Shown here: in pieces, positions 1 to 9,759 of the stretch
Numbering within the stretch: the stretch's first letter is position 1
Layout of the letters: every line of letters begins with the position of its first letter
NCBI GenBank assembly: GCA_963585895.1
Contig: CAUZXS010004380.1
Location: 62,001 to 126,000 of the forward strand
From: Sepioteuthis lessoniana
Lineage: Eukaryota; Mollusca; Cephalopoda; Myopsida; Loliginidae
DNA: 64,000 nucleotides
Reading direction: 5' to 3'
Made by a program: the position numbers and the translations under genes
Notes under the pieces: generated by a model
The model's input: the letters and a program-made list of their open reading frames with translations, nothing else
What the model was told of the DNA's origin: nothing
The model's database searches: none

Positions 1-130
1 CACGGATCGCTCCACTTACCCTCGATCAATACCTTATAATTCTGAGTGTTTAGCAAGGAGGAAACAAGTACCATTTTTTGAGTCTTTGGCATTGAACTCC
101 GGTCTTCTGGACCATTGGTGAATACTCTAA
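1..130 (-). mobile_element. SINE family D, truncated at window edge
   Basis: The reverse complement matches the D copies at 12404-12640 and 63648-63878: a head reading like the second half of a tRNA, a mid-part meaning 'evidently caught in cttaacactcagcattata', and the segment before the GGAGCAATCC motif. The distal 3' part lies outside the window. No open frame of interest. The tRNA relation rests on the B-box-like GGTTCAATNCC seen in better copies. Confidence 0.6.
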
Positions 131-174
131 TAATTATGCCAATGGACTGGTATTAGTAGGTAAATATAACAATA

Positions 175-178
<4 letters not shown>

Positions 179-226
<48 letters not shown>
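179..226. repeat. (TA)n microsatellite
   Basis: About 24 perfect TA units, directly abutting the 3' end of the minus-strand B SINE that follows. Confidence 0.95.
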
Positions 227-227
<1 letters not shown>

Positions 228-228
<1 letters not shown>

Positions 229-500
229 CAATCTCACTTCATGAACAGGATGAAACACAAGGTCAATTTCTAAACAGGTTTTAATTCAGAAATTTTCTTT
301 TGTTAGGGGTGTTGCCATACCAAGGCTAAAAATCACAGTCTGCCCTACTATTTATTCACAGTTAAAGGGATAAGTTGGATTCCTACCTTTCCCCAGGGTA
401 TTATCACAATGTGAAAATGCAAAGGGCCTTGTTTAGGATTTGAACTCTGGTTGCCGTATTCATTTCCTTCGACATTACCTTACACCACAAGCACCTCCTA
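228..500 (-). mobile_element. SINE family B, near full length
   Basis: Reverse complement has a tRNA-like head (GTGGTGTAAGGTAATG-type A-box region, then a GAGTTCAAATCC-type B box), a body including CTATGGGTAAATAGTAGG-like sequence and a tail ending ACCTTGTGTTTCATCC. It matches the full-length B at 37539-37827. Divergence is moderate, so this is an older copy. Confidence 0.7.
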
Positions 501-1320
501 AACATTTTCATGTATATACTGATTAACTTGTAGAATTTGCACTGGTTCAAATAATGTTTAAAATATCTATTTGATGATCTTGAGAATAATGAAATAAACA
601 TTTCCACTCATTTTGTTCTTATTTTCTTTTAAATGAGAACATATTTTCAGGTTAATGGTAAAACCATTTTTAATCAGAAAATATGCAAATAAGAGGGAGG
701 GTCATAAAAAAAGTTTTTAGCTGTAAAGGAGAGAATCACAACAAGAGAAGCGTCCTCCCCGAGTGAACGTAAAACATTTTCTGTCTGAAAAAAGAAGGTA
801 AAAACAAGTCGGTCTGTGGAAGGAGATTTGTTAGCATTCCTTAGTCTAAGATTACCTCCATTGACAGGTTTCTTTACTCCAGTTTAAAAGGCGGAAGTAA
901 CAAATGAGTCACATTCGATCTGGTAGGTTTCAAGGAGTGAAGGAACAAACACTTAGAAAGGCGCTTCATTATTTGCTTTAGAGGCGGGTTTTTTTTATTT
1001 AAATTTTTCTGTTTATTCATTCATTTATTTATTTATTTCAGCAGAAAATAGTTCTTAGATTTTATTCAGAAATTTAAAAAAAAATCAAATATTGGCTACC
1101 GTTTTCGTTTATCTAAAAATATACAAAAAGACTGACATTGGTATATCCGGCTTTTAAGGTTGACATCTACATTATTTACTTTCCGTGTTTTGAATATTAG
1201 TCGGTATATTGGAGTGATAAAAATTTAAACGAAAATCAGAAGGAAAAAAAAATCATATTCTTGAAATTTTAACCACACTCACATGCACACACATTAACTG
1301 AAATACCCATCCTTGCCGGG
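501..1320. other. no recognised feature
   Basis: AT-rich sequence with A and T runs and a short ATTT-rich stretch near 1020-1040. I found no coding, RNA or repeat signal that I can name. Confidence 0.5.

Positions 1321-1375
<55 letters not shown>
1321..1375. repeat. (TA)n microsatellite
   Basis: About 26 TA units, followed by a T/C-rich stretch to about 1425. Confidence 0.95.
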
Positions 1376-1378
<3 letters not shown>

Positions 1379-1385
1379 ATTCTCG

Positions 1386-1416
<31 letters not shown>

Positions 1417-1624
1417 CTCTTCTTTATTTTAATCCATTGTATCTCTTAGAGGTTCCATTTATTTGACATCATTGCCTATGGCAATCACGTGATAGTTTTT
1501 CGAAAAAGAACGCTGATTTAATTATTGAACGGTTATTCGATCTTTCTTTGTATATACTCTCTTCCCCCTGTTTTTTTTTTTTGTACTTTATCATACATCC
1601 ATCATTCTTTTATCAAAAGTTCTT

Positions 1625-1718
1625 TCTCCATTTTAAAGTCCTGATGAAGGTTCGTTAAAACCGAAACATTTTAACGTCGACTTTCCTTCGTAATGAATTC
1701 ATATTTTGATTTTCAATT
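1625..1718 (+). mobile_element. Penelope-like element 3' end (solo)
   Basis: A short solo piece homologous to the 3' ends at 6075-6200, 41460-41600 and 48528-48685. It holds the hammerhead motif at 1635-1684 and then runs into a CT/TA microsatellite, like the other copies. No reverse transcriptase or GIY-YIG sequence is attached. Confidence 0.6.
1635..1684 (+). ncRNA. hammerhead ribozyme motif (Penelope type)
   Basis: Read on the plus strand: stem I strand AAAGTC (1635-1640), core CTGATGA (1641-1647), stem II GGTT...AACC, core GAAA (1663-1666), a short stem III with one mismatch (ACATT against AACGT), the cleavage triplet GTC (1676-1678), and the second stem I strand GACTTT (1679-1684), which pairs perfectly with the first. 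Penelope-like elements are known to encode hammerheads with short stem III. Activity is not shown; the stem III mismatch may weaken it. Confidence 0.65.
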
Positions 1719-1777
<59 letters not shown>

Positions 1778-1781
1778 ATAT
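1719..1781. repeat. (CT)n(TA)n compound microsatellite
   Basis: About 11 CT units followed by about 15 TA units; abuts the Penelope-like 3' end. Confidence 0.9.
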
Positions 1782-1938
1782 ATTTCATCATCGTAGTCAT
1801 CATCAAGAGTCATTCCTGTCAAGTCCACCAAAATACAGCCAATGTCTGCACAAAGCCGAACGTAATATTTGCATTCGTCCTTGCTTCTCCGGCAGTGGCG
1901 CACATATTTTGTTCAATTTACCGGAGTTGTTTGTGAGA

Positions 1939-2474
1939 TTGGTTGGTTGTTTAGTTGTTTGGGCTTTATGGCATATCAACCTTTGCAGGTCATTTCACGC
2001 CAAATCCATTTTTATGAAAATAGTTCTATTTAAAACAATTCCGTTTAGCATAAGTACGCGGTTTCAATGTAAATACAGTTTAACTGTTGAAAAACATTTC
2101 TTTTTCAAGCTATTCAGTTTATTCAAGTGGTTCAAATTCAGCTAATTCATTTTAGTACAAGTACAGATTTTCTTTACTCACAGTTAAATGTCAAAACAGT
2201 TCTATATGAAACAATTCAATTTAGTGTAAGTATAGTTTCAATGTCAAAAAACAGTTCCATTTCAAATAATTCAATTTAGCATAAGAACGCAGTTTAAATG
2301 TAAGTATGGTTAATAATGTCAAAAACATTTCTATTTCAAACTATTCAGTTTAGTTAAACAGTTCTAATTCAAACAATTCAGTTTAGCATAAGTATGCAGT
2401 TAGTTCTATTTAACCCATAGATAGGGCCCTATCAGGTGCTACCACTCCGGGCCAGAGTGTACCTGGGAGCGATG
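1939..2474 (-). mobile_element. C element (non-autonomous, internal minisatellite)
   Basis: Begins on the plus strand with the reverse of the shared A/C tail (TTTATGGCATATCAACC) and ends at GGGAGCGATGG. Between lie about seven degenerate repeats of a 50-60 bp unit centred on CAATTCAGTTTAGCATAAG. The 5' third seen in the full copy at 54791-55362 is missing, replaced by LINE sequence. No coding capacity. Confidence 0.75.
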
Positions 2475-2637
2475 GCTTGTGAGATTGGAGGCAAGTGGAC
2501 GTACAGCTGTTGTTTTGTCAGATGCTGCTTTCAGGATTTGTTGCAGAGAGCGCGTAGCATTTTTATTTAGTTCCTACCAAGCTGTTTATCCATGCGTTTT
2601 GTTAACATCCTTACAGTAGTACTGACTCAACAAAAGC
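2470..2637 (-). mobile_element. RTE-type LINE fragment (RT C-terminal region)
   Basis: The minus strand encodes, with stops, the region corresponding to NKSWRQH...LYGHLPPI of the LINE at 49380-52515. Both ends are broken: a C element lies on one side and an A SINE on the other. It is most like the diverged fragment at 56811-57150. Confidence 0.65.
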
Positions 2638-3046
2638 AGTGGGGATCCTCGTGGTGTAATTGTTAAAGCGATGGACTGCGGAATCGTAGTAAGCGAGTTC
2701 GTACTCCAGTCGCGCTATTACGTTCACTTTCGGGCAAATCCCCTTGGGAAAGGTATGAACCCCCTTATCCTCCCAGGTACTATTTACCAACCCCTCTGCT
2801 CGGGCAGGATATAACACAAGGTCAATTTTTAAGCGGAGTTTAACAGGTTTGAATTCAGAGTTTTCCTTCTCCTAGACTAGTTGCCTAACCAAGGCTGAAG
2901 AACCTAGTCTGTCCTACTATTTACCCATAGCTGGAGGGAGAATTATTGGATTCATACCTTCTCCAGGTATGGGTTAAATAGAACCACTACTGTTCTTCTA
3001 GGAGAATAGCTTTAGCGTTAAATAACCTACAAAGGTTGAATAAATC
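2638..3046 (+). mobile_element. SINE family A, interrupted by a B SINE
   Basis: tRNA-like head with A-box region CGTGGTGTAATTGTTAAAGC and B box GAGTTCGTACTCC, then a body whose second half resumes at 2963 after a nested insertion and runs to CCTACAAAGGTTGA. The terminal TATGCCATTAAACAAAG tail is degraded. Confidence 0.8.
2780..2962 (-). mobile_element. SINE B, 5'-truncated, nested in SINE A
   Basis: Minus-strand B sequence lacking its tRNA head. It is bounded by a 7 bp direct repeat CCAGGTA (2773-2779 and 2963-2969), which is the expected target duplication in the A element. This dates B insertion here after A. Confidence 0.8.
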
Positions 3047-3286
3047 CCGTTTTACTTTGAAGGAGAGATCGATAAGTGAGCAGTAGGATTCCACGCCTTT
3101 GCTTGGCATGTGTTGGCATAATTTTCACTAAATTATTGCCGGGATATGTTAACTTGTGTACTAAACTACAGAGGGTTCCTTCTTGTTTAAAACACATGGA
3201 ATTTGTTACACATATGATGTAGCGCTTCTAGTAAACACACCTCCTTAAGCCAAATTCCTGCTGTATTGTCAGGAGTAAGCAGCATG

Positions 3287-3312
3287 ATATATATATATAT
3301 ATATATATATAT
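3287..3312. repeat. (TA)n microsatellite
   Basis: About 13 TA units. Confidence 0.9.
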
Positions 3313-3443
3313 GAAAATCTTGTAACTTTTCAAATTCAATATTTATAGTATATTGCTCAACTGATAACGTACTGAATACTTTTTCGTCTTAATCATTGTA
3401 TTTTTAAACACAAGCACACGCATATATGTGTATAAGCAAGTTG

Positions 3444-3668
3444 ATCAACTGTAGTCGAGGGCGACCCGAACGCTCACTTTTCAATAGCTTCTACACCGAT
3501 GTGGAGGGAAGGGCGCAACTTTTTTCCCTGGATTGCTCTACTTATCCATGATCTGTGCATTATAAAGCTGGATATTAAGCAAGGAAGCATCAAGTACCAT
3601 TTTTTGAGTATTTGGCATGACTCGACCTGGTATTGAACCCTGGTCTACCGGATCATTATGCCAGTGGG
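3444..3668 (-). mobile_element. SINE family D
   Basis: Reverse complement gives the D head (GATCCGGTAGACC, then the B-box-like GGGTTCAATACC) and the 3' end TTGAAAAGTGAGCGTTCGGG. Its 5' end is fused directly to the truncated LINE reverse transcriptase that follows, so one of the two was cut when the other arrived or a deletion joined them. Confidence 0.75.
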
Positions 3669-5465
3669 CCGCTATTTTGTTGGGATGTTTCTTCCAAGAT
3701 TTGTTCAATACAGCACGAAGCATTCTTGTCTAGCTTTTTCTTCATACTTTTAGTCAGTGTCCATGTAGGTCCTCCATATAGCAGTATTGACACAGCCGTT
3801 GCTTGGAAGAAACTGGGATTATTTTATCGGTCAGGTCTGACTTCCATATGACCGATAGTCTCTCGATAGCTGTCCATGCCTTTGCTAGTTGCGTTTTGAT
3901 GACTTTCTCGGTTGATGATACGCTGCTTCCAAGGTAGGTGAACCAGTTCATCTGTTTCAAATGTCCACTCCTTGGTGTGTAGATGTCGCCTCTTTGAGTA
4001 AAGCACATGCACTCCGTCTTGTCTGCGTCGACATGAAGGCCTATGTCAGCAGCTGCTCATTCTAGACTATGTCGCAGGGATTCGCTTTGGGCGGGTGTGT
4101 TTGACAGAAGTTCTATGTCATCGGCATAATCCACGTCCGTTATAGTTTGTACAGGGTATTTTCTGCTTCTTTCCTTTGCCAGTTTGAAACCGTCTGCTTT
4201 CATTAAAACTATAGACGTTCTAAGCACATAGTCTAGGCAGATTATAAAAAGGTATGATGCTAATATCTCTCCTTGATGCACACCTGCTACAATGTAATGT
4301 GTGCCTTTATCCAGTGAGCAGACTTTTTCGTGTTTTTATATAGCATCATCATAGCTGCGACGGTTTCTTTGGGGAGGTCGTAGGCGAGAAGTATTTGCTC
4401 CACCTTACCTCTGTGATTGGAGTCAAATTCCTTGGAGAAGTCGACGAAAAATAGTGCTTTGCACGTACACCTTCTTGAATTCGACGTATAGTTAAAATTT
4501 GGGATGTTGTTGATCGATTTCTCCGAACGCTATTTTGGTTCTTCTTGGGTATTTTCGATCCTATTCAGTTGCGTAGTTGAGCATTGTAGATCTTGGCCAC
4601 TATGGATGTAAGGGTTATATCTCGGTAGTTCTTGGCTATACCGAGGTCACCCTTCTTAATGAAAGGGAGGATGCATCCCTTTGTCTATTTGTCTATTGTG
4701 TTTTGGTTATATACGGCCTTACAGTGTCGGAACAGTATGTCGTGAATTCACTGGTCTTCCATACTTCTGGTGGTATTTCATCAAGCTCTGCTGCTTTCCT
4801 ATTTAAAATTTTTCTTAGTACTGAGTCGGGTTCTTCTTGTCTAAACTGTCTTAGTTTGATGTCTAGTTGATTTCAAATAATTTTCGTGATTGGTTCATGC
4901 GTAACTTTCGGAGATTTTCCAAGTAAATTCTCAGAATGCTGCTTCCACAAGTGTATTCGTTCTTCTTGGCTGGTATTTTTTAGTTAAGCTTTCGCAGAAC
5001 TCTTCCATCTGCTCACTTTGTTTACCGTCTGCCCTGCTATCCGAGATTGTTTATCTTCAACCGAGTCTCTAATCTTATTGATCTGATTTTGTTTGTATTC
5101 CGTTTGTTCTTTTGGGTATACATTAGTTAATTCATTTTGTGCCTTCTTAAGTTTCTGAGCATTGATATTGGTTGGGTTCCTTCTATTGCATAGGGATGTG
5201 GTTCTTACGTCTGCACGCTTTTTTCTAATCGCTAAAGTCTCCCATGGGACTTTAGGTTTAGCTCTTCGTTTAGTTGGTATGCATTCTGCTGTTGTTTCTC
5301 AGTGGGTATTAGCGAAGTTCTCATATTCGTAATTCGGAGTAGGTTTTTCTGATATCTCCTGAAGTGCATAGAACTTGTTTCTTAGTGTTAACGTATATTT
5401 ATCTCTAATATCCCTGTTGTTAAGCAGCGACCAGTCATAAATGTTAGTGAAGAAATACACTTCTT
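3669..5465 (-). mobile_element. RTE-type LINE, reverse transcriptase portion, decayed
   Basis: The minus strand is collinear with the RT of the LINE at 49380-52515. It runs from DWSLLNNRDIRDKY near 5440 through an ADD-box region near 4120 (VDYADDIELL, so the catalytic YADD survives) and on to a WTLTKSMKKKLD-like segment near 3750, ending at NKSWKKHPNK. There are many stops and frameshifts; surviving pieces lie at 5299-5550, 4057-4281 and 3754-4008. The 3' end with its (GAT)n tail is missing. The endonuclease portion lies next door in opposite orientation. Confidence 0.85.
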
Positions 5466-5822
5466 TGCCTTCTATAACGAGCTTTCCTCCCTTGTTTGTA
5501 GCATCCCGAAACACAACGTCCTTTTCATCGGTGGAGACATGAACGCCCAAATAGGTAAAAACGTAAACAACAAATTCAGCTTACACAACTTATCAAACAG
5601 AAATGGGGAACACCAACACATTTCCCGCTAGAAAATGGACAAATATGCCTCAGTACAAAATTTCAGAAAAGAAATGGAAAACTATGGACCGACACCTACG
5701 CAAAGAATACGAAAGCACAGATAAATAAGAAATGGAATAATAGCACATTGAATTGCGAGGCATATTCCTCTTTCGGGGTGGGGGTTATCCTCCGATCATC
5801 GAATTGTCACGGCAAAGATATG
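5464..5822 (+). mobile_element. inverted endonuclease segment of the same LINE
   Basis: The plus strand encodes the second half of the APE-type endonuclease: IGGDMNAQIGKN near 5530 and SSDHRIVTAKI ending near 5822, with frameshifts and stops between. Its 3' boundary (TAKI) is the point that should precede the RT start found at 5465 on the other strand. The order is what 5' inversion during target-primed insertion (twin priming) produces. Confidence 0.8.
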
Positions 5823-5828
5823 ACTGTG

Positions 5829-5856
5829 TGTGTGTATATATATATATATATATAGT
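5829..5856. repeat. (TG)n(TA)n microsatellite
   Basis: Short compound tract next to the inverted LINE end. Confidence 0.85.
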
Positions 5857-6015
5857 TAAACTTACAGGTCGCACTTTTCTGATTCACAAGTGATGCCTGT
5901 CAGTTATGGTTCTTTGAGTTGTATTTTAAAACGTTTTTAACTGGCATATCCTTTAATTTGTTGGTATAATATAAATTTTCCATAATATTTGTAATTTTCA
6001 GTATTAAGTATACAT

Positions 6016-6019
6016 GCAT

Positions 6020-6060
<41 letters not shown>

Positions 6061-6080
6061 AAGAGAGTGAGAGAGAGAGG
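6016..6080. repeat. (CA)n(TA)n(GA)n compound microsatellite
   Basis: CA units, then TA units, then a GA/GGGG stretch, directly at the 3' end of the Penelope-like element. Confidence 0.9.
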
Positions 6081-7368
6081 GGGGAGAAAGAAAGAAATTG
6101 AAGAGCAAAGTAATCCAAAAAGAAAAATTTAATGTAAAAGAAAGTCATCGCTATAACGTTTCAGTTCTAATGAGCCGTCATCAAGACAAGCAAAGAATGA
6201 TATCAAGTGACGTTAAATCACGGAAGAATGTTTGATAAAATCCAAAACAAAGAGGAAATATTATATATAGAGCGAAAAGGGTTCATCAGTAAATCTGCGT
6301 TCGTGTTTTTAAATATGTCACGTGACTGTTTCAGACATCGCTCAGGATGAAATAAAAACATCACGAGAGATATTGATTGCATAAAGAAAAAGGAGAGAAA
6401 GAAGAAGTGAAGAAAAGATAACAGAAGAATGAGAGGTTGGGAAATAGAAAAGAGAGTCAGGCGAATGTTGGGAAAACGAAGAAAGAAGAGAAAGGAAACA
6501 AGTTAACAAATCAAACGTAAATAACGGATTATTGTTAAATGAAATAAAATCAAACCTACGTCAAATGATATGTGTATGAATTTAAAAAATCTTTTTTTAT
6601 GTATAAAAACGGTAGTTGGAGAGAAAGGCAGTTGAAACTTCAAATGAAAGCAGCAAAGTAAATAGATAGAATTTTTATCCAAGAAAGGTAAAGGGGGAAA
6701 AGTCTGTGAGCTAGAAATAAGTGTGTAAGAGTTTATGAGGAAATTGAGAGACTTTGCATGGAAAATAATTAACTAAAGATGGAATATATTGTAGATATTG
6801 AAAAAGAGTTTCCCCTAATACGGTGAAATTCGTATAAACCAATGATTGACTGATAAAGTGAAATTGCACCGGCTTCGAAAAGTAGTTACAATCTTTTGTT
6901 GTGGATATAAGCTAACATAGTGACTGCACCAAATTCAAAGTTGTGATCAGACTTAGAAGTACGTTGGAAAAGTGCATTATTAAGATGACCAACTCAAATC
7001 TCTCTCCTATGTTCGGATATACGTTTAGGAATGTTCCTTGATGTTTCGCCAATATATTTAGATTTACAGTCTTTGGACGGAATACAGTAAACACCAGCAT
7101 TAGAGACGATGTTGCGTCGAGGATTCGAGTATTGTAAATCGTGGATGGTTTTAGAGGATGATGTGACGGTTTTAATATCAAGTTTATTAAAGTTATTTCC
7201 GATGATGTTAATGAAAGAATTGTTAGTTACGGTAATCTGTGTATGGGGGAGATTAATTCTATCGGACGGTGTGTTGAGATTAGTTTGAGGTCGATTTCTC
7301 TTGTTGATTTTAAGGGCTTTTGATTTAGCAAAGTGTAAAAAAAGTTTGTTTATATCAATACATATATT
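6075..7368 (-). mobile_element. Penelope-like element, 5'-truncated, with GIY-YIG endonuclease
   Basis: The minus strand carries the C-terminal part of a Penelope-like protein. GVYCIPSKDCKSKYIGETSR (about 7040-7100) is a GIY-YIG endonuclease start, followed by ISEHRREI, a single in-frame TGA (6994-6996), and then LNNALFQRTSKSDHNFEF and AYIHNKRL, also in frame. About 700 bp of 3' non-coding sequence follows, with a decayed hammerhead at 6141-6190. The reverse transcriptase is absent: the element stops at a G SINE. The TGA sits where related copies suggest an arginine codon, so CpG decay is a plausible cause. Confidence 0.85.
6141..6190 (-). ncRNA. decayed hammerhead motif (Penelope type)
   Basis: On the minus strand: TTGATGA (C3 of the core changed to T), stem II with an ATTA loop, TGAAAC, and GAT where GTC should lie. 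Stem I strand GACTTT remains. Both a core base and the cleavage site are changed, so I expect it to be inactive. Confidence 0.55.
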
Positions 7369-7590
7369 GTAATCCACAGACAAACTGTTTCGTTGTATCA
7401 CAACTCTTCAGTGTGCCTACACACGCGAGATGCTTCAAGCTGGGATCGAAACCTAGCTGATTTTACGTCAGTTTAATATCTTATACTACAGCCATCGTCA
7501 TTACAGCGTAAATGAAGGAATTTCTATCGTAATTTCTAACTTGAATGCTCAACCCACGCTGAGGAGCATATATATTGTCATCTACAGTCA
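7369..7590 (-). mobile_element. SINE family G, carries a hammerhead
   Basis: On the minus strand, a tRNA-like head with B box GGTTTCGATCCC lies near 7440, followed by a linker, a hammerhead at 7374-7416 and the short 3' end GTGGATTAC. A second G 3'-end fragment (ATTGTCATCTACAG) lies at 7568-7590. The element abuts the truncated Penelope coding region, whose first apparent codons are actually G sequence. Confidence 0.7.
7374..7416 (-). ncRNA. hammerhead ribozyme motif in SINE G, copy 1
   Basis: Minus strand order: CACA (stem I), CTGAAGA (core, 7405-7411), GTTGT-GAT-ACAAC (perfect 5 bp stem II, 7392-7404), GAAAC (7387-7391), a short stem III ACA-GTT-TGT, cleavage triplet GTC (7379-7381), then TGTG pairing with CACA. 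All conserved core positions (CUGANGA, GAAA, NUH) are satisfied. The short stem III is typical of retroelement hammerheads, which may cleave as dimers. Activity is inferred from sequence only. Confidence 0.7.
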
Positions 7591-7688
7591 GACAATTTAG
7601 TAATATTACAAACCCACATTTACCTATATATATATTTATATGATAATGTTTTATGAGCATTTTTTCCTCAAAATGACTACATGTGGCT

Positions 7689-8152
7689 TGGCTCAGACGA
7701 CTGGGACTCTAGAATACACCGACAGCATCTCTGCAGAGGAGTAAGACGGCGTAACGAGTGTCCTAGATATGACACTTAACAATCTTATGATGAAGCTCCA
7801 GTAATGCTGGTAGTTTAGGGAATAAGGAGAACCCCTTCATTGCCATCGCTCCCACCTACACTGTGGCCCGGAGTGGTAGCACCTGATAGGATCCTATATT
7901 CGGGTTAAATAGAACTAAATTGTGTACTTATGCTAAACTGAATTGTTTGAAATAGAATTGTTTTTATATTGAAACTCTGTACTTACATTAACCTGAATTG
8001 TTTTGAAAATGGGTAAAATAGAATTAAACAGCGTACTTATGTTAAAATGAATTGTTTGAAATACAACTTTTTGGATGTATGAAAATTGATTTGGCTTTGA
8101 ATAACCGATTATGGTTGATATGCCATAAAAGCAAAGCAAACCAAACCAAACC
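7689..8152 (+). mobile_element. C element, short minisatellite version
   Basis: Starts with CAGACGACTGGGACTCTAGA, includes GTCCTAGATATGACAC and CATTGCCATCGCTCCCA, has about three minisatellite units (CTGAATTGTTTGAAATAGAA) and ends with the shared A/C tail GTTGATATGCCATAAA plus AAACC repeats. The open frame read across its 3' half is incidental. Confidence 0.8.
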
Positions 8153-8339
8153 ATGTTGCAATTTTCTAATTTATCCAAACAGATTGCGAAAAATCTTGTA
8201 TTTTGCATTGCAATTTGCATATTAACCAGTTTCTGGTTAATATAAAATAACAGAAGAGAGAAGAGAAGACGATAATCAGAAAGAAGACAACGAAGAAGAG
8301 ATGAAAAGAGTTGATAGAGGAGGAAAAGAGAAGAGAAGC

Positions 8340-8435
8340 AAAGTGTGAATGTAGTTGTTCGACTTGAGTTCGAACTCGCTTCCATCAAAGTCACATTCCA
8401 GTACGTTAGCCACTACGTCACGAGGATTCCTCCGA
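8340..8435 (-). mobile_element. tRNA-derived SINE head (A-like)
   Basis: Reverse complement shows CGTGACGTAGTGGCTAACG (A-box region) and GCGAGTTCGAACTC (B box), spaced as in tRNA-derived promoters and resembling the A head at 62416. The body that follows, purine-rich at 8240-8340, does not match A well. Confidence 0.5.
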
Positions 8436-8789
8436 TATCGCATTAACAGCGACGATTGATAAGTGATATATTAGGAAAAAAACAGATCAAAGGATTTTTT
8501 TCTAAAATTAATTCTTGTATCTAAATTGTGCAAGTGATTTCGTAACCTAATATCATCTTATCGATTTGCCGGCAATTTTTGTCAAAAAGGCTAAAAAAAC
8601 GTGAATATTTCCCCATTTGCAAACCAGAAATATATTTTTACGAAAATACTTCTGTTTACGTTTAATTAATTGATTAACTTTGATTTTATTATAAAGTTAG
8701 CTGCAATAATTTGTTGAACAAATTAATTCATTTATCTTTCTTTTAGATGTTGAATCATTGTTATTATTAATTTAAACTTGTGAACAAAA

Positions 8790-8943
8790 AGACAGAGTGA
8801 CAAAAACACACTGTCATACAGAGACATACATACAGACACACACAAAGACTGATGCACATAGACACTGACAGACATACACACCGGCATATACCCGCAGACC
8901 CACACAAAGACATAGATAGGTAGCCAGAGAGTCACTCACACGG

Positions 8944-8974
<31 letters not shown>

Positions 8975-9159
8975 CGTAAGACACATACATATACACACAC
9001 GGACACATATGAAGACAAAAGACAGACACCCAGTCATATGCAAACTTACACACACATTCGGATACGATACACACAGAAATTGACACACGGACATAGACAC
9101 ACATAGACACAGACACATACTCACACAAATAGACAGACCCCAGAGAAATAGTCCCCGAG

Positions 9160-9202
<43 letters not shown>
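8790..9202. repeat. degenerate CA-rich tract ending in (CA)n
   Basis: About 400 bp of ACAC/GACA-rich sequence with a clean (CA)n at 9163-9202. It gives spurious cysteine/valine-rich open frames on the minus strand that I discount. Confidence 0.9.
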
Positions 9203-9204
<2 letters not shown>

Positions 9205-9245
9205 AAACCCAATCTGTTGAAATTCAAATTTACATTCCTTTTTAA

Positions 9246-9405
9246 TACATTCACTTTCGGACAAATGCTATTTTAGAAATGTATTAACCTCACCTTGTCC
9301 TCCCCCAAGCTATGGGTTAAAAAGAACCACTGCTGTTCCACAAAGATGGCTTTGGCAATAAATAAACCATGGGTGTCGATATGCCCCAAAACAAAAGAAA
9401 ATAAA
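9246..9405 (+). mobile_element. SINE family A, 5'-truncated
   Basis: Begins at TTCACTTTCGGACAAAT, continues with CTATGGGTTAAAAAGAACC and ends with a degraded GATATGCC tail. The head is replaced by the CA tract. Confidence 0.7.
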
Positions 9406-9543
9406 ACTCACGTTCCTTTTTTTGTTTCAAGAAGTCTGATTCTCCTAACCTGCTGCTTTCTCATCTCAGCTACGATAGCAAGGCAGAAAAAGTGGGAAAA
9501 GGAAGCAAATATATTAGACAATAAAAAGGAAACGAAACTGACC

Positions 9544-9554
<11 letters not shown>

Positions 9555-9588
<34 letters not shown>

Positions 9589-9660
9589 GGTAATTTTAAA
9601 AAAGCCTCACATTACCATAACAACGAAATTTCTGATGACTTTGAAATTAGACAAGATTTC

Positions 9661-9730
<70 letters not shown>

Positions 9731-9752
9731 GAGAGAGAGAGTGTGTGTGTAT
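9555..9752. repeat. GA / CA / TA microsatellite cluster
   Basis: (GA)n at 9557-9588, (CA)n at 9664-9691, (TA)n at 9692-9726 and (GA)(GT) after it. Open frames here are simple-repeat translations. Confidence 0.9.
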
Positions 9753-9759
9753 GTCGTAA

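Noticed and set aside
2638-2720. Functional tRNA gene at SINE heads
   Set aside because: A and B boxes are present but no cloverleaf with acceptor stem can be closed. The heads continue into SINE bodies.
7933-8394. 153-codon minus-strand frame
   Set aside because: It runs across the C element minisatellite and a purine-rich tract. Composition is explained by those repeats.
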